A stretch of 43,255 nucleotides of DNA from Blautia sp. (GCA_017515325.1 JAFWGA010000060.1:1-43255), one strand, 5' to 3'; positions 21,819 to 31,193 are shown, counted from the first letter of the stretch. Notes: generated from the letters alone by a model not told the origin. Numbers and translations: made by a program.

Positions 21819-23762
21819 ATGTTCCACAATGGCCGGAAAAGCATCGGGGTTTTTATTAACCGGGCAGAACAGCACTACCAAAGGGAAATAGCCAGCAGCC
21901 TCATCCAGGCAGCCCAGGATTACGACTATAATCTTGCTTTTATGACAGCCTATCAGATCCGCCAAACGCAAAGTGCTTATGACAGCTGTGGAAGTATCCT
22001 CGTGGATTTTGCCCCGATTGAGGATTTTTCCGCTGTTATTCTCGCCCTGGATACCTTTGATGAACCCAATATCTGCCGTAAGCTGTTACATGATGTACGC
22101 CAGCGCACAACCGCTCCCGTCATCACCCTCCGGGAAACCAAGCCCGATTTTTACAGTGTCCTGAGCGATGCCAATTACCGTGTAGCAGATCTTGTCCATT
22201 ACCTGCATAAGGAAAGAGGCGCACGACGTATTTTCTTCATGGGCGGTTACGAGGGCCATTATGAATCTCGGCTTCGCCAGGACATTTTTATGGAAACTAT
22301 GGCTGAGTTAGGTCTTCCTGTACCCGAACATGGTATTTTTCCCGGAGATATGTGGCGAAAAAAAGGCTGCGAAGCCTTCTCCCACTTTTTTTCCAATCCG
22401 GCAGAACCGCCGGATGCCATTATCTGCGCCAACGATTTTATGGCCAGAGCTCTCTGTGAGGCCTGTCTTGAACACGGTCTTCGGGTTCCGGAGGATGTGA
22501 TGATCACCGGCGTTGATGATGAATATGAAGCAAGATCCCTTGCTCCCGGCCTCACCACAATTTCTCAGCATTCCCCTGAAATGGCTCGCGAAGCCATCCG
22601 TATGATAGACGACATTCTTCATGGAAAAGAAAGAGCCAGGACCAGTGTCATCCAGGGAAAGATCATTTACCGCAAGAGTACGGACCCCTCCATCCCGGAA
22701 CACGATTCCATCGAAATGAGCCTGGCTTATTTTCGGCAGTATAAAGCCATGGTAGAAGAGCATACCCAGCAGAGTTATTTCCGGATCGATATGGAGGGCT
22801 GCCGGGAAAAAGATACCTTTCTGGATATCATCCGCAGGAATCTGAACATCATCGGAGATTACCAGGATTTTTATCTTTGCATGCTTGCGGAGCGGTTCTC
22901 TGATAAACCCCCTGTTTTTTCCAAGGAGCTGCTGCCCACGGCGGAAGTCCTTATGGCAGTGCAGGATAAAAAGAGCCTTGCTATCGAAAGCCCCGCCGTA
23001 ACCAGCCTGGATCAACCGGCTTCCCTTGTCTGCGACCGTTTTTTCCCCACCCGGGAACTCCTGCCGCCTCAGGCCTGCCAGAATTATCCCCAGCACTTTT
23101 ATTTTACCCTGCTCCACGACCGGGAAAACACCTTTGGCTATACAGCAGTCTCCTTCAGGGAGCCTACCGACGGCATCCGGGAATTCTTCCATGACTGGAA
23201 TCTGACCATCGGCCTTAATCTTTACGAATACGTCAGCTACCATTACCTCCAGTATCTGCTGCGGGAAACCAAACGTATGAGTGGGACAGACTTTCTCACA
23301 GGTCTGCTCAACCGTCAGGGAATTGAGGAGTACGTCGCTGCCAACTGGGCCGACTGGGAAGAACAGAAGACAGAAATTCTGTTTTTCAGCATTGATCTGA
23401 ATAAGCTCAAACAGATCAACGACACCTACGGTCATAGGGAAGGGGATGTTGCGATTATCGCTGTGGCAAACGCGATCCGTACGGTCTTCCCTTCCTACGC
23501 TGCCCAGGCTCGTACCGGCGGCGATGAGTTTACCGTCCTTTTGAGACGAGAAGACAATGACCCTGAGGAGCTCAAGCTAAAAGTCAATCAGGAGCTTTCC
23601 CTCTTTGCAAATCAGAGGCGGCTTCCCTACTATCTCAGCGCCTCGATCGGCTATTATTCCCAGACACCCGGCCCGGATTTTAACTATGAGCATTGTCTGC
23701 GATTCAGCGATCAGGCCATGTACAGAGAAAAAAAGCCGACTGCTCGCCACAGTCAAGGCTAA
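21819..23762 (+). CDS. LacI-type sugar-sensor domain fused to GGDEF diguanylate cyclase
   Basis: A 647-residue soluble protein. Residues about 8-290 follow the periplasmic-binding-like core of LacI/GalR regulators (IGVFINRAEQHYQREIASSLIQAAQDY, PDAIICANDFMARALCEACLEHGLRVPEDVMITGVDD), but there is no DNA-binding helix-turn-helix before it and no signal peptide. Residues about 300-470 are a linker/sensor region of unclear type. Residues about 480-640 are a GGDEF domain (DFLTGLLNRQGIEEY, FSIDLNKLKQINDTYGHREGD) with an intact GGDEF at 567-571. No RxxD inhibition site is seen just upstream. It probably makes cyclic di-GMP in response to a cytosolic sugar-like ligand. It converges on the sugar-kinase operon. 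Confidence 0.88.
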   Translation: MFHNGRKSIGVFINRAEQHYQREIASSLIQAAQDYDYNLAFMTAYQIRQTQSAYDSCGSILVDFAPIEDFSAVILALDTFDEPNICRKLLHDVRQRTTAPVITLRETKPDFYSVLSDANYRVADLVHYLHKERGARRIFFMGGYEGHYESRLRQDIFMETMAELGLPVPEHGIFPGDMWRKKGCEAFSHFFSNPAEPPDAIICANDFMARALCEACLEHGLRVPEDVMITGVDDEYEARSLAPGLTTISQHSPEMAREAIRMIDDILHGKERARTSVIQGKIIYRKSTDPSIPEHDSIEMSLAYFRQYKAMVEEHTQQSYFRIDMEGCREKDTFLDIIRRNLNIIGDYQDFYLCMLAERFSDKPPVFSKELLPTAEVLMAVQDKKSLAIESPAVTSLDQPASLVCDRFFPTRELLPPQACQNYPQHFYFTLLHDRENTFGYTAVSFREPTDGIREFFHDWNLTIGLNLYEYVSYHYLQYLLRETKRMSGTDFLTGLLNRQGIEEYVAANWADWEEQKTEILFFSIDLNKLKQINDTYGHREGDVAIIAVANAIRTVFPSYAAQARTGGDEFTVLLRREDNDPEELKLKVNQELSLFANQRRLPYYLSASIGYYSQTPGPDFNYEHCLRFSDQAMYREKKPTARHSQG

Positions 23763-23802
23763 ATGGCAGGATTGACATTCTTCCGACAGTTTGCCTTACC
23801 CA

Positions 23803-23843
23803 AAAGGGAGGAGAAGAAAGCAGTACTTTCTTCTCCTCCCTTT
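23803..23843. terminator. bidirectional terminator, 18-bp stem
   Basis: Arms AAAGGGAGGAGAAGAAAG (23803-23820) and CTTTCTTCTCCTCCCTTT (23826-23843), loop CAGTA. It serves the GGDEF gene (plus) and the sugar operon (minus). The 11-mer TGGCAGGATTG occurs on both sides (23764-23774 and 23854-23864). Confidence 0.85.
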
Positions 23844-23882
23844 CTCTGCCCATTGGCAGGATTGTTGAACACTGTTCACCCT

Positions 23883-25418
23883 CTATTCTTCTACCAGCTT
23901 CTGCATTTCATCCCAAAGGCCATCAAGGCAATCAATGGTGCGGACATAGAGATGGTATTTCCTGTCATAGATCTCTGCCAGATCCGGATTGGGTAAAACA
24001 GCAGGATGAATCACCGTCATCTGCGCAATCGCTTCATCCAGCGAAGCATACTCTCCTGTGGCGACTGCCGCAGCGATGGCACAACCGAGAGCTCCCGCCT
24101 CGTCCGCTTCTACCGTCTCCACCGGAATCTTCATGATGTCGGCAAACATCTGAGCCCAAACCGCCGATTTGGCTGCGCCGCCGGAGAGACGGATCGCCTT
24201 CGGCGGCTCCTCTCTGGTTGCCAGGAGCTTTTCCAGATGATAGCGGTGGCAGAATGCAATTCCTTCATATACACTCCGCGCCAGATGTTTACGGGTATGG
24301 GAAATATTCATGCCCACAAAAGATCCCTTCGCATTGGGATGAACATTGGAAGCCATCAAAAATGGCAGGAAGACCGGCACAAAGGTCTCGGGGGATATGG
24401 AAGCTACCCACTCGTTCACGATCTCATAGACACTTCTTCCCTCCTCCTTGCTCTGGGCACGGACCTCGGGCAGAAGCTGATTGATAAACCACTCGTTATT
24501 CCCTGCGGAAGTAGGACTGGACTCCTCAATCAGGTAATACTGGGGCAGGCAAAAGAGGGAATTCATCAATACCTTGCCGTCCAGTACCGGCTCCGTCTTC
24601 ACATATTCATTAATCGACCAGGTGCCTGCGATCATACAGATGGTCTCCGGATTGATCACGCCGGAGGCTACTGCGCCCGCATTGATGTCAAAGAAACCAC
24701 CCACCACAGGAGTCCCTTCCCTCAAACCTGTTTTTGCCGCAGCCTCCGCCGTGACATAACCGGCGATCTCGTCTGCCCGGCACAGCGGCGGAAGGGCCGG
24801 CTCGATCTCGGGAATGCCAAAGAGCTTCAGAAGCTCCGGATCAAAGCTGCGCGTTTTAAGGTTCATCAGGTTCGCCCCGGAATAGTCCGTGATCTCCGCC
24901 CTTGCTTCTCCGGTAAGGCGAAAACGGACATAGTCCTTGCACTCAAACACAAACTGAATATTCGCGTAGCATTCCGGTTCATGGTCCTTCAGCCAGGCCA
25001 GCAGGGCGACCGGCTGGCAGTTCATGATATGCTGGCAGGAAATCTCAAAAATCTTATCCTCAGTCCCGTCAGACCTCCACTGATCCACATACTTATAGGC
25101 TCTGTTATCTGTGGAAATGATACCGTTACGGGCGGGTTTTCCGTCCTTGCCCCAGAGGTAGAGTCCCTTCCCATGACCGGCAATGCCAAGGCCTGCCACA
25201 GCATCGCCGGGGATCCCGGTCTTTTCAAGGACGCCCTTGACCACTGCACAGTTCGCCTCCCACATCTCCTCCATGTCCCTCTCGACGAACTCTGGCCTGG
25301 GAGTAAGTGATTTTGTCGCCATACTGCAGCTGCCCAGCTGTTTTCCCTTGCTGTCAAAAATTGCCGCCTTGGTCGTTGTCCCACCGTTATCCAATCCTAT
25401 ATAATACCTGTTTTCCAT
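23883..25418 (-). CDS. FGGY-family sugar kinase, LyxK (L-xylulose kinase)-like
   Basis: A 511-residue cytosolic kinase. The N-terminal phosphate loop is YIGLDNGGTTTKAAIFD (about 5-21). GIAGHGKGLYLW, ISTDNRA and DYSGANLMNLKTRSFDPELL follow, then the FGGY central GTPVVGGFFDINAGAVASGV, SPTSAGNNEWF, and the C-terminal IRLSGGAAKSAVWAQMFADI. The succession ERDMEEMWE, GLGIAGHGKGL, LKDHEPECYA and ASPTS.GN.EWF is close to what I remember of E. coli LyxK, so L-xylulose or a related ketose is the best substrate guess. It is the last gene of the ABC/dehydrogenase operon. Confidence 0.85.
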   Translation of the reverse strand: MENRYYIGLDNGGTTTKAAIFDSKGKQLGSCSMATKSLTPRPEFVERDMEEMWEANCAVVKGVLEKTGIPGDAVAGLGIAGHGKGLYLWGKDGKPARNGIISTDNRAYKYVDQWRSDGTEDKIFEISCQHIMNCQPVALLAWLKDHEPECYANIQFVFECKDYVRFRLTGEARAEITDYSGANLMNLKTRSFDPELLKLFGIPEIEPALPPLCRADEIAGYVTAEAAAKTGLREGTPVVGGFFDINAGAVASGVINPETICMIAGTWSINEYVKTEPVLDGKVLMNSLFCLPQYYLIEESSPTSAGNNEWFINQLLPEVRAQSKEEGRSVYEIVNEWVASISPETFVPVFLPFLMASNVHPNAKGSFVGMNISHTRKHLARSVYEGIAFCHRYHLEKLLATREEPPKAIRLSGGAAKSAVWAQMFADIMKIPVETVEADEAGALGCAIAAAVATGEYASLDEAIAQMTVIHPAVLPNPDLAEIYDRKYHLYVRTIDCLDGLWDEMQKLVEE

Positions 25419-25499
25419 CCATACCTCCCCGAATTATCATACTTGTGGCCATGTTCTATCCAAAGGTGTATGAAAGAAGCAAGCATGGCTCTGCTTCTT

Positions 25500-26489
25500 T
25501 CATTCTTTTTTGATCAGGTCCGGGTTCAGAAGATCTCTTCCGATATCCTTGCCGTCCAGGAAATCAGCCGCCACATCGATGGCCTTCTCGTACATATTCC
25601 AGAGCGCTTCGCGGGTCTGGGCGGACACATGGGGAGTCAGGATGATATTGTCCAGCGTAGTCAGGGGCGAATCCACCGGAAGCGGTTCCACGGCATAGAC
25701 ATCCAGGCCGGCACCCAGGATCCGGTTATTCTTTAAGGCTTCATAGAGGGCATCCTCATCCACAAGACCGCCTCTGGCCGTGCAGACAATGACTGCCGTT
25801 TCCTTCATCATCGCCAGTCTCTCGGCATTTACGATATGATGGTTTTCCTTGGTATATGGTACATGAATGCTGATGGCGTCGCTTTCGCGGAAGATCTCTT
25901 CCAGATCAACCTTGCGGGCTCCTGCTTCCTCACAGGCTTCCGTAGTCAGGAAAGGATCATAGACCAGGATCTCACAGTCAAAGCCGGAGAAAAGCTTTGC
26001 CAGCCTTCTTCCGATGGCTCCAAAGCCCAGGATTCCTACCTTTTTTCCCAGCATCTCTGACCCCACATGCCTTACCCAGTTTCCCGTTTTCACACAATCC
26101 AGATCACGGATCAGAAAGCGTTTTGCCGCCATGATCATAGAAAAGGCCATCTCCGCCACGCTCTCAGAGTTCGCCGCCGTTGTACGGGAAATGGCAATCC
26201 CCGCATCCGTGGCGTCCTTCAGATTCACCGCGTCAAAGCCCACGCCGTAACGGACAAGGATTTTTATGGAATCATTGATTTTCTCAAATATCTCTTTGTC
26301 GTAAGTCTGTACATCAATGATTCCGGCATCTGCTCCGGAAAGGGCTTCCACCGCCGCCTCGTTGCTGAATGGCTGCATAGGCTTCCAGATAAAATCCAGC
26401 CCTTTGGAAGCTGCGTATTCCTTTGCCTGTTCATTCAGCATGTCGTAAAGGGGTGACGGGGTTCCGTAGAGAGAAACCAATTTCTTCAT
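25500..26489 (-). CDS. D-isomer-specific 2-hydroxyacid dehydrogenase
   Basis: A 329-residue NAD-dependent enzyme. The ATG at 26489 has CAGGAGG eight bases upstream; an earlier in-frame ATG (26510) overlaps that site. The NAD-binding GFGAIGRRLAKLF lies at about 144-156. The catalytic Arg lies in CTARGGLVDEDAL, the Glu in YAVEPLP, and the His in LTPHVSAQT, so the active site is complete. It resembles the catalytic and NAD domains of 3-phosphoglycerate dehydrogenase without the regulatory ACT domain. In this operon it probably oxidises or reduces a sugar-acid intermediate. The exact substrate is unknown. Confidence 0.87.
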   Translation of the reverse strand: MKKLVSLYGTPSPLYDMLNEQAKEYAASKGLDFIWKPMQPFSNEAAVEALSGADAGIIDVQTYDKEIFEKINDSIKILVRYGVGFDAVNLKDATDAGIAISRTTAANSESVAEMAFSMIMAAKRFLIRDLDCVKTGNWVRHVGSEMLGKKVGILGFGAIGRRLAKLFSGFDCEILVYDPFLTTEACEEAGARKVDLEEIFRESDAISIHVPYTKENHHIVNAERLAMMKETAVIVCTARGGLVDEDALYEALKNNRILGAGLDVYAVEPLPVDSPLTTLDNIILTPHVSAQTREALWNMYEKAIDVAADFLDGKDIGRDLLNPDLIKKE

Positions 26490-26530
26490 GATATAATCCT
26501 CCTGTTTCAATCAGGGGCCTTCTGGTACGC

Positions 26531-26556
26531 GCGCCTGGCAGCGAGATGCCAGGCGC
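26531..26556. repeat. 10-bp perfect stem-loop between operon genes
   Basis: GCGCCTGGCA - GCGAGA - TGCCAGGCGC, in the 78-base gap between the amidohydrolase and dehydrogenase genes. No T-run follows on either strand, so an mRNA processing or stability element is more likely than a terminator. Confidence 0.6.
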
Positions 26557-26567
26557 TGGCTCAAGGG

Positions 26568-27482
26568 TCACGAAAAATAGACCTTAGCGGCATTATGATA
26601 ATAGATATTCTCAAGCTCCTCCTGCGTCAGTTTATCCGTTTTCAGCAGATAATCCGTCAGGTGCTCATAGCTGTCCTGGGTGGCTGCGAAGGGGGCGTCC
26701 GTCCCCCACATCAGCCGGTCCGCGCCTAGAATATCCTTGGCTGTGACAAGGTAATCCACGGTTTCCGGATAGGGATACTTATCCGGAGCCATGATCTTCG
26801 GCATAGCGGCAATGTCAAACCAGATATTTGCCTGGGAAAGGAGAGCCAGCTCTGCCTCCCACTCCCGCTTCTTCTCCCTCATGGGGGCCAGGAGGTGGCA
26901 AATCACTACCTTAAGGTCCGGGCAGCGGTCGGCCAGCCGCATCAGAGCGGTGGTCTGATGGCTTTCCATCTCGATGTCGCCCACATCCAGAGCCACCACG
27001 CCATGATACTTCTCGATCATTTTATAGATCTCCATCATCCTGTCTCCGGACAGATCGAAGGGATCATGACAGCCCATCAGACCACCACCGGAGCTGACCT
27101 CGAATTTCACCAGGTGGAAATGCTTTTCGGCCAGGAAGCGCTCCAGAGCCTGCATATGATTTGTGGCAAAGGGATCTACCTCGCAGGAAGGGCAGAAGCG
27201 ATCCGGATATTTCACCAGCAGCTCTTCATGGTAAATATTCTGGAAGCCATACATGCTGCCATTCATGAGGACTGCCTTTTCTACATCGTTTTTGTCCATG
27301 ATGGCAAGAGCCATCTCAGCCGTAAAGCAGTCGTCGCCATACTCCCCTGTGGTGGGAAGAAGCTGGAAAACCTCCCCGTTTCCCCACTGGGCTTTGCCTC
27401 CACCGATACCGCGAAGCTCACCCCTTCTGCAGTAGCCGGCAAGAACCTTGGCCAGGTGCAGATGTGCATCTATCTTTTTCAT
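26568..27482 (-). CDS. amidohydrolase_2-type metal-dependent hydrolase (lactonase-like)
   Basis: A 304-residue TIM-barrel hydrolase. The metal site opens with DAHLHL (5-10). A barrel His is seen in VVICHLLAP and the late metal Asp in MWGTDAPF. This is the PF04909 family, which includes sugar lactonases, 2-pyrone-type hydrolases and decarboxylases. Placed between a sugar ABC transporter and a 2-hydroxyacid dehydrogenase plus sugar kinase, a lactone-opening role on a sugar acid is a reasonable inference but unproven. AGAGGAG lies 11 bases before the ATG. Repeat R1 copy 2 sits between it and the upstream permease gene. Confidence 0.8.
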   Translation of the reverse strand: MKKIDAHLHLAKVLAGYCRRGELRGIGGGKAQWGNGEVFQLLPTTGEYGDDCFTAEMALAIMDKNDVEKAVLMNGSMYGFQNIYHEELLVKYPDRFCPSCEVDPFATNHMQALERFLAEKHFHLVKFEVSSGGGLMGCHDPFDLSGDRMMEIYKMIEKYHGVVALDVGDIEMESHQTTALMRLADRCPDLKVVICHLLAPMREKKREWEAELALLSQANIWFDIAAMPKIMAPDKYPYPETVDYLVTAKDILGADRLMWGTDAPFAATQDSYEHLTDYLLKTDKLTQEELENIYYHNAAKVYFS

Positions 27483-27512
27483 ATATCTGTTGTCTCCTCT
27501 TGTACTTTCACT

Positions 27513-27632
27513 ATAGCAAACGACAAAGTTTACTTTACTTTGTCGTTTGCTGCGCCGGATTTGCGTCGCCTCTGGCGGTATATTTCCTTAGCAGATCCGT
27601 GCGCATCCGCATTTTGCTCATTCCATTGGTGG
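27513..27632 (+). repeat. dispersed structured repeat R1 copy 2, joined to module R4
   Basis: The stem-loop has arms AGCAAACGACAAAGT and ACTTTGTCGTTTGCT (27513-27549), 15 bp with a 7-base loop. Then come GCGCCGGATTTGCGTCGC and AGCAGATCCGTGCGCAT, parallel to 19156-19250. It is followed by module R4, CATCCGCATTTTGCTCATTC and on to GGTGG (27604-27632), present in reverse at 37674-37702 with two differences in 29 bases. It sits inside the operon, between the second permease and the amidohydrolase. Confidence 0.7.
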
Positions 27633-27647
27633 TAACTTCGTTGAAAA

Positions 27648-28631
27648 TTAAGCCTGTGCTTTCTTTACCTTCTTCACTTTCTTTCTGGACTGGTCCGCAT
27701 GCTGCATGGCATCGAAGGCCACCGCGACGATGATGACAAGACCTTTGACCAGGCCTGCATGGGTACTGGGTACCGAGAGAAGGTTGAGGCCGTTATTCAG
27801 AAGGCCCATCAGGACAGCGCCGAAGATGGCTCCGGTAACCGTTCCTTCTCCGCCCAGAAGGGAAACGCCTCCGATAACGCCGGCTGTGATGACATCGTTT
27901 GTATAGCCCGCACCCGTGGAGGAAGAAGCCTGCTGGGTCATGGAAGCCAGAACGATACCTCCCAGAGCAGTAGTCAGGCCTGAAATCATATAGCACATGA
28001 TGGCAGAACGGCGGGTATTGATACCGGAAATGGCCGCTGCTGTCTCATTGCCACCCACGGCGTATACGTAACGGCCAAATACAGTCTTGCGAAGGACAAA
28101 CCAGCTGATCACGGCAATGACAATCATGAAATATACCGGCATAGGGAAGCCCAGGATCTTACGTGAGCCGATTGCGGTAAAGGCGGGAACCGTGCAGCTG
28201 ACAATCTTGTTGTTGGTAAAGACCATGGCCAGGCCGAGGAAAATACTCTGGGTGGCAAAGGTCACCAGGAAGGCAGGGATATGGAAGGTAGTAATGATAA
28301 TGCCATGCAGCAGTCCTGCCAGAAGACCAACCGCGAGAGCCGCTGCCACGCCGATGGCAACTGCCTTCGGGGTATCCCCCAGGTAATGAGTCACCTCCAC
28401 CACTACGACCGCGCTGAAGGCGCAGAGTGTCGCGATAGAAAGATCAATACCCCCGATCAGGAAGACAAAGATGGTTCCGCTGACCATGATACCGATAACG
28501 GAAACAGACCAGAGGACATTGCTGAAGTTGTTCAGGGACAGAAATGCCTTCGGGCGGAGGATCGACAGCAGAATGATAAACACCACAAGGATAATCGGTT
28601 TACTGTATTTGCCCCAGTTTATATTCTTCAT
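27648..28631 (-). CDS. sugar ABC transporter permease, RbsC family (second)
   Basis: A 327-residue membrane protein with about ten hydrophobic segments. IMVSGTIFVFLIGGIDLSIATLCAFSAVVV is the typical RbsC/AraH N-terminal block. GGNETAAAISGINTRRSAIMCYMISGLTTALGGIV is the cytoplasmic coupling loop that contacts the ATPase. GGVSLLGGEGTVTGAIFGAVLMGLLNNGLNL is the C-terminal block. Its ATG overlaps the ATPase stop by one base (TAATG), showing translational coupling. Together with the first permease it probably forms a heterodimeric channel. Confidence 0.9.
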   Translation of the reverse strand: MKNINWGKYSKPIILVVFIILLSILRPKAFLSLNNFSNVLWSVSVIGIMVSGTIFVFLIGGIDLSIATLCAFSAVVVVEVTHYLGDTPKAVAIGVAAALAVGLLAGLLHGIIITTFHIPAFLVTFATQSIFLGLAMVFTNNKIVSCTVPAFTAIGSRKILGFPMPVYFMIVIAVISWFVLRKTVFGRYVYAVGGNETAAAISGINTRRSAIMCYMISGLTTALGGIVLASMTQQASSSTGAGYTNDVITAGVIGGVSLLGGEGTVTGAIFGAVLMGLLNNGLNLLSVPSTHAGLVKGLVIIVAVAFDAMQHADQSRKKVKKVKKAQA

Positions 28632-30151
28632 TACTTCGCCTCCTCTTCCGTAACGCCCTGCCCGGCTGCCAAAACCTTCGACTGCGTTACCTCTTCATTC
28701 TTGAATTCCCTGACAATATCGCCCTTGCGCATGACGAGGATTCGATGGGAGACTCTCAGAAGCTCCTGCAGGTCTGACGTCACTACGATGACAGCGACTC
28801 CCTCGGAGGCAAGCTTCTCCAGGATGGAATAGATCTCATCCTTGGCGCCGACATCGATACCTGCCGTGGGCTCATCCACAATCAGAAGCTTCAGGTCACG
28901 CATCAGCCATTTGCCAAGGACAACCTTCTGCTGATTTCCGCCTGACATGACGCCGACCTGCTTGTCCGGATCGGAGGGACGAATATCGATAGCCTGGATG
29001 GCCCTTTTGCTCATATCAAGCTCATCCCCATCGGAGATAGCTAGTCCGTTCTTCTTCACGATATCATAGTTGGTAAGAGCCACATTTTTGGTGGTGGAAA
29101 GCAAGGGAATAAAGCCCTGGTTTCTTCTGTCCTCGGGTACAAAGCCGATCCCTGCCCGGATGCTGGCCTTGGGTGAAGGAGAGAGCTTCTTTCCATCCAG
29201 TGTCACCTCGCCGGCGGCAGCCTTGTCTATCCCATAGATGGCACGTACCACCTCCGTACGGCCGGCGCCGATCAGGCCGCCAAAGCCAAGGATTTCTCCT
29301 TTGTGGACCTGGAAGCTGATATTCCGGAAACGGTCTGTGGCATCTGTGAGCCCTTTCACATCCAGAGCTACCGGAGCGCTGTCATCTGAATGAAGCATTT
29401 TGCGGGAACCGGCGGATTCGTCTACGACCTTTCCGATCATGGTCTCGATGACCTTGGCCGGAATAATCTCTTCCTTTTCCAAAACGGCTGCATTCTTGCC
29501 GTCGCGGAGAATCGTCAGTCTGTCGGAAAGCATATAGACCTCTTCTAGACGGTGGGAAATATATATAATGGAAACCCCCTGTTCCCGCAGCTTCTGGATG
29601 ATTTTGAACAGCATTTCCGCTTCTTTTCCGGAAAGTGAAGCGGTAGGCTCATCCATGATCAGAAGCTTTGAGTTCTGGGAAAGACCCTTGAGGATTTCGA
29701 TCAGCTGTCTCTGGCCTATGCCTAAGTTATCCACAACAGTGGTGGGCTTTAAGGGGAACTGATAACGGTCGATCAGCTCCTGGGTCATCTTGTTCATCTT
29801 GGCGTAATTGATAAAGGGGCCGATCCGGGGCTCCCTTCCCAGAAAGACGTTCTGTGCCACGGTCAGAGGCGGGATCACAGAAAGCTCCTGGTAGATACAG
29901 GCAACGCCAAGCTTCTGGCAATCCTGATAATTCCGGATCTCCACCGGTTTACCTTCCCATTCAATCTGACCTTCGTCCTTGGAATAGACTCCGGTGATGA
30001 TTTTGATCAGGGTGGACTTGCCGGCACCGTTTTCTCCCATCAGTGCATGGACCTCTCCGGCCTTCACTTCAAAGTGAACATCCTGGAGGACCGGTACGCC
30101 TGAAAAGCTTTTATAAATGTTCTTCGCTTCAAGAATCGTAGATCCTGCCAT
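28631..30151 (-). CDS. sugar ABC transporter ATP-binding protein, double cassette (RbsA/MglA type)
   Basis: A 506-residue cytosolic ATPase with two nucleotide-binding domains. The first (about 5-235) has Walker A GENGAGKST, signature region NLGIGQRQLIEI and Walker B LLIMDEPTASL. The second (about 255-500) has the degenerate Walker A of this family (GLIGAGRTE), signature VMSGGNQQK and LLIVDEPTAGIDVGAK. This asymmetric layout is typical of carbohydrate importers of the RbsA/MglA/XylG group. The gene overlaps both flanking permease genes by one base. Confidence 0.93.
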   Translation of the reverse strand: MAGSTILEAKNIYKSFSGVPVLQDVHFEVKAGEVHALMGENGAGKSTLIKIITGVYSKDEGQIEWEGKPVEIRNYQDCQKLGVACIYQELSVIPPLTVAQNVFLGREPRIGPFINYAKMNKMTQELIDRYQFPLKPTTVVDNLGIGQRQLIEILKGLSQNSKLLIMDEPTASLSGKEAEMLFKIIQKLREQGVSIIYISHRLEEVYMLSDRLTILRDGKNAAVLEKEEIIPAKVIETMIGKVVDESAGSRKMLHSDDSAPVALDVKGLTDATDRFRNISFQVHKGEILGFGGLIGAGRTEVVRAIYGIDKAAAGEVTLDGKKLSPSPKASIRAGIGFVPEDRRNQGFIPLLSTTKNVALTNYDIVKKNGLAISDGDELDMSKRAIQAIDIRPSDPDKQVGVMSGGNQQKVVLGKWLMRDLKLLIVDEPTAGIDVGAKDEIYSILEKLASEGVAVIVVTSDLQELLRVSHRILVMRKGDIVREFKNEEVTQSKVLAAGQGVTEEEAK

Positions 30152-31161
30152 TATTCCAGTCCCTCCTTTGCTCCCTGCTCTTTCGCCGCTTTGTCGATCC
30201 GTGACTTATAGACGGCGTCGAAGATGACGACTGCGATAATGATAATGCCCTTGATAATATACTGATATGATGTGTTCATATCCAGCTTACGGACACCGTT
30301 CTCCAAGGTAGCCATAAATAGAGCACCGATCAGAGTACCGATCACATCGCCGGAACCGCCGGAAAGAGCCACGCCGCCGACAACTGCTGCCGCGATGGGA
30401 TTGAACTCAAAGTTTGTGCCGATGGCCGTTGTCGCGCTCTGCAGTCTTGCCGTGGTAAAGATGGCACCAATGGCAACCGTAAAGCCAGTGAAGATATAGG
30501 CAACCATCTGAACCCGTTCGACATTGATACCGGAAAGAGTTGCCGCCTTTTTGCTGGCTCCGACAGAATAAAGGTTTGTGCCATAACGGGTATAGCGCAG
30601 GATGATCTGTCCAATAACCACCACAACCAGCATCACCATAATCAGGTAGTAAAACTTGCCAATGCCGTAGCCCAGCCATACATATTGGGAATGGGTCATG
30701 GGCTCACTCTGGATGACCCCGTTGGCATCCTTGATCGCGATGATATAGGTCAGGGCGCGATATACGCTCATGGTAGCGAGGGTTCCGATGAACTCCGGAA
30801 CATGCAGCTTTGCCACAATAATGCCGTTGATCAGTCCGCAAAGAATACCCACCAGGATTCCGCATAATACCATGACCTTAAAGGGCCACAGGGTATATTC
30901 ATAGATATTTGCCATCACCATACCGACGAGAGCCATGGCGCTTCCGGTAGAAAGGTCAATGCCCGCGGTAATAATGATAAAGGTAACGCCAACACCGATA
31001 ATGGCAGGAATCGACGCGTCGCGTACGATCTCAATCAGGTTATCGAAATGAAGGAAATTTCCTTTTCCTGCGCCGGCAAGTATCGTAAACAAGATGACGA
31101 GCACAGCCAGCATTCCGACGGAAATCAGTCTTCGCATGGTAGTCTGATTCATTTTTTTCAC
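30151..31161 (-). CDS. sugar ABC transporter permease, RbsC family (first)
   Basis: A 336-residue membrane protein of about ten segments. IGVGVTFIIITAGIDLSTGSAMALVGMV and IAAAVVGGVALSGGSGDVIGTLIGALFM are family blocks. VGASKKAATLSGINVERVQMVAYIFTGFTV is the ATPase-coupling loop. The start is a GTG at 31161, eight bases after GGAGGAG; the ATG four codons on has poorer spacing. It follows the binding-protein gene by 80 bases containing a partial terminator. Confidence 0.9.
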   Translation of the reverse strand: MKKMNQTTMRRLISVGMLAVLVILFTILAGAGKGNFLHFDNLIEIVRDASIPAIIGVGVTFIIITAGIDLSTGSAMALVGMVMANIYEYTLWPFKVMVLCGILVGILCGLINGIIVAKLHVPEFIGTLATMSVYRALTYIIAIKDANGVIQSEPMTHSQYVWLGYGIGKFYYLIMVMLVVVVIGQIILRYTRYGTNLYSVGASKKAATLSGINVERVQMVAYIFTGFTVAIGAIFTTARLQSATTAIGTNFEFNPIAAAVVGGVALSGGSGDVIGTLIGALFMATLENGVRKLDMNTSYQYIIKGIIIIAVVIFDAVYKSRIDKAAKEQGAKEGLE

Positions 31162-31193
31162 TGGGTCTTCTCCTCCTCTCTGAGGTAAGAAAT

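Noticed and set aside
24006-25310. 434-codon plus-strand frame opposite the FGGY kinase
   Set aside because: Antisense shadow of a complete kinase with all motifs; no ribosome site.
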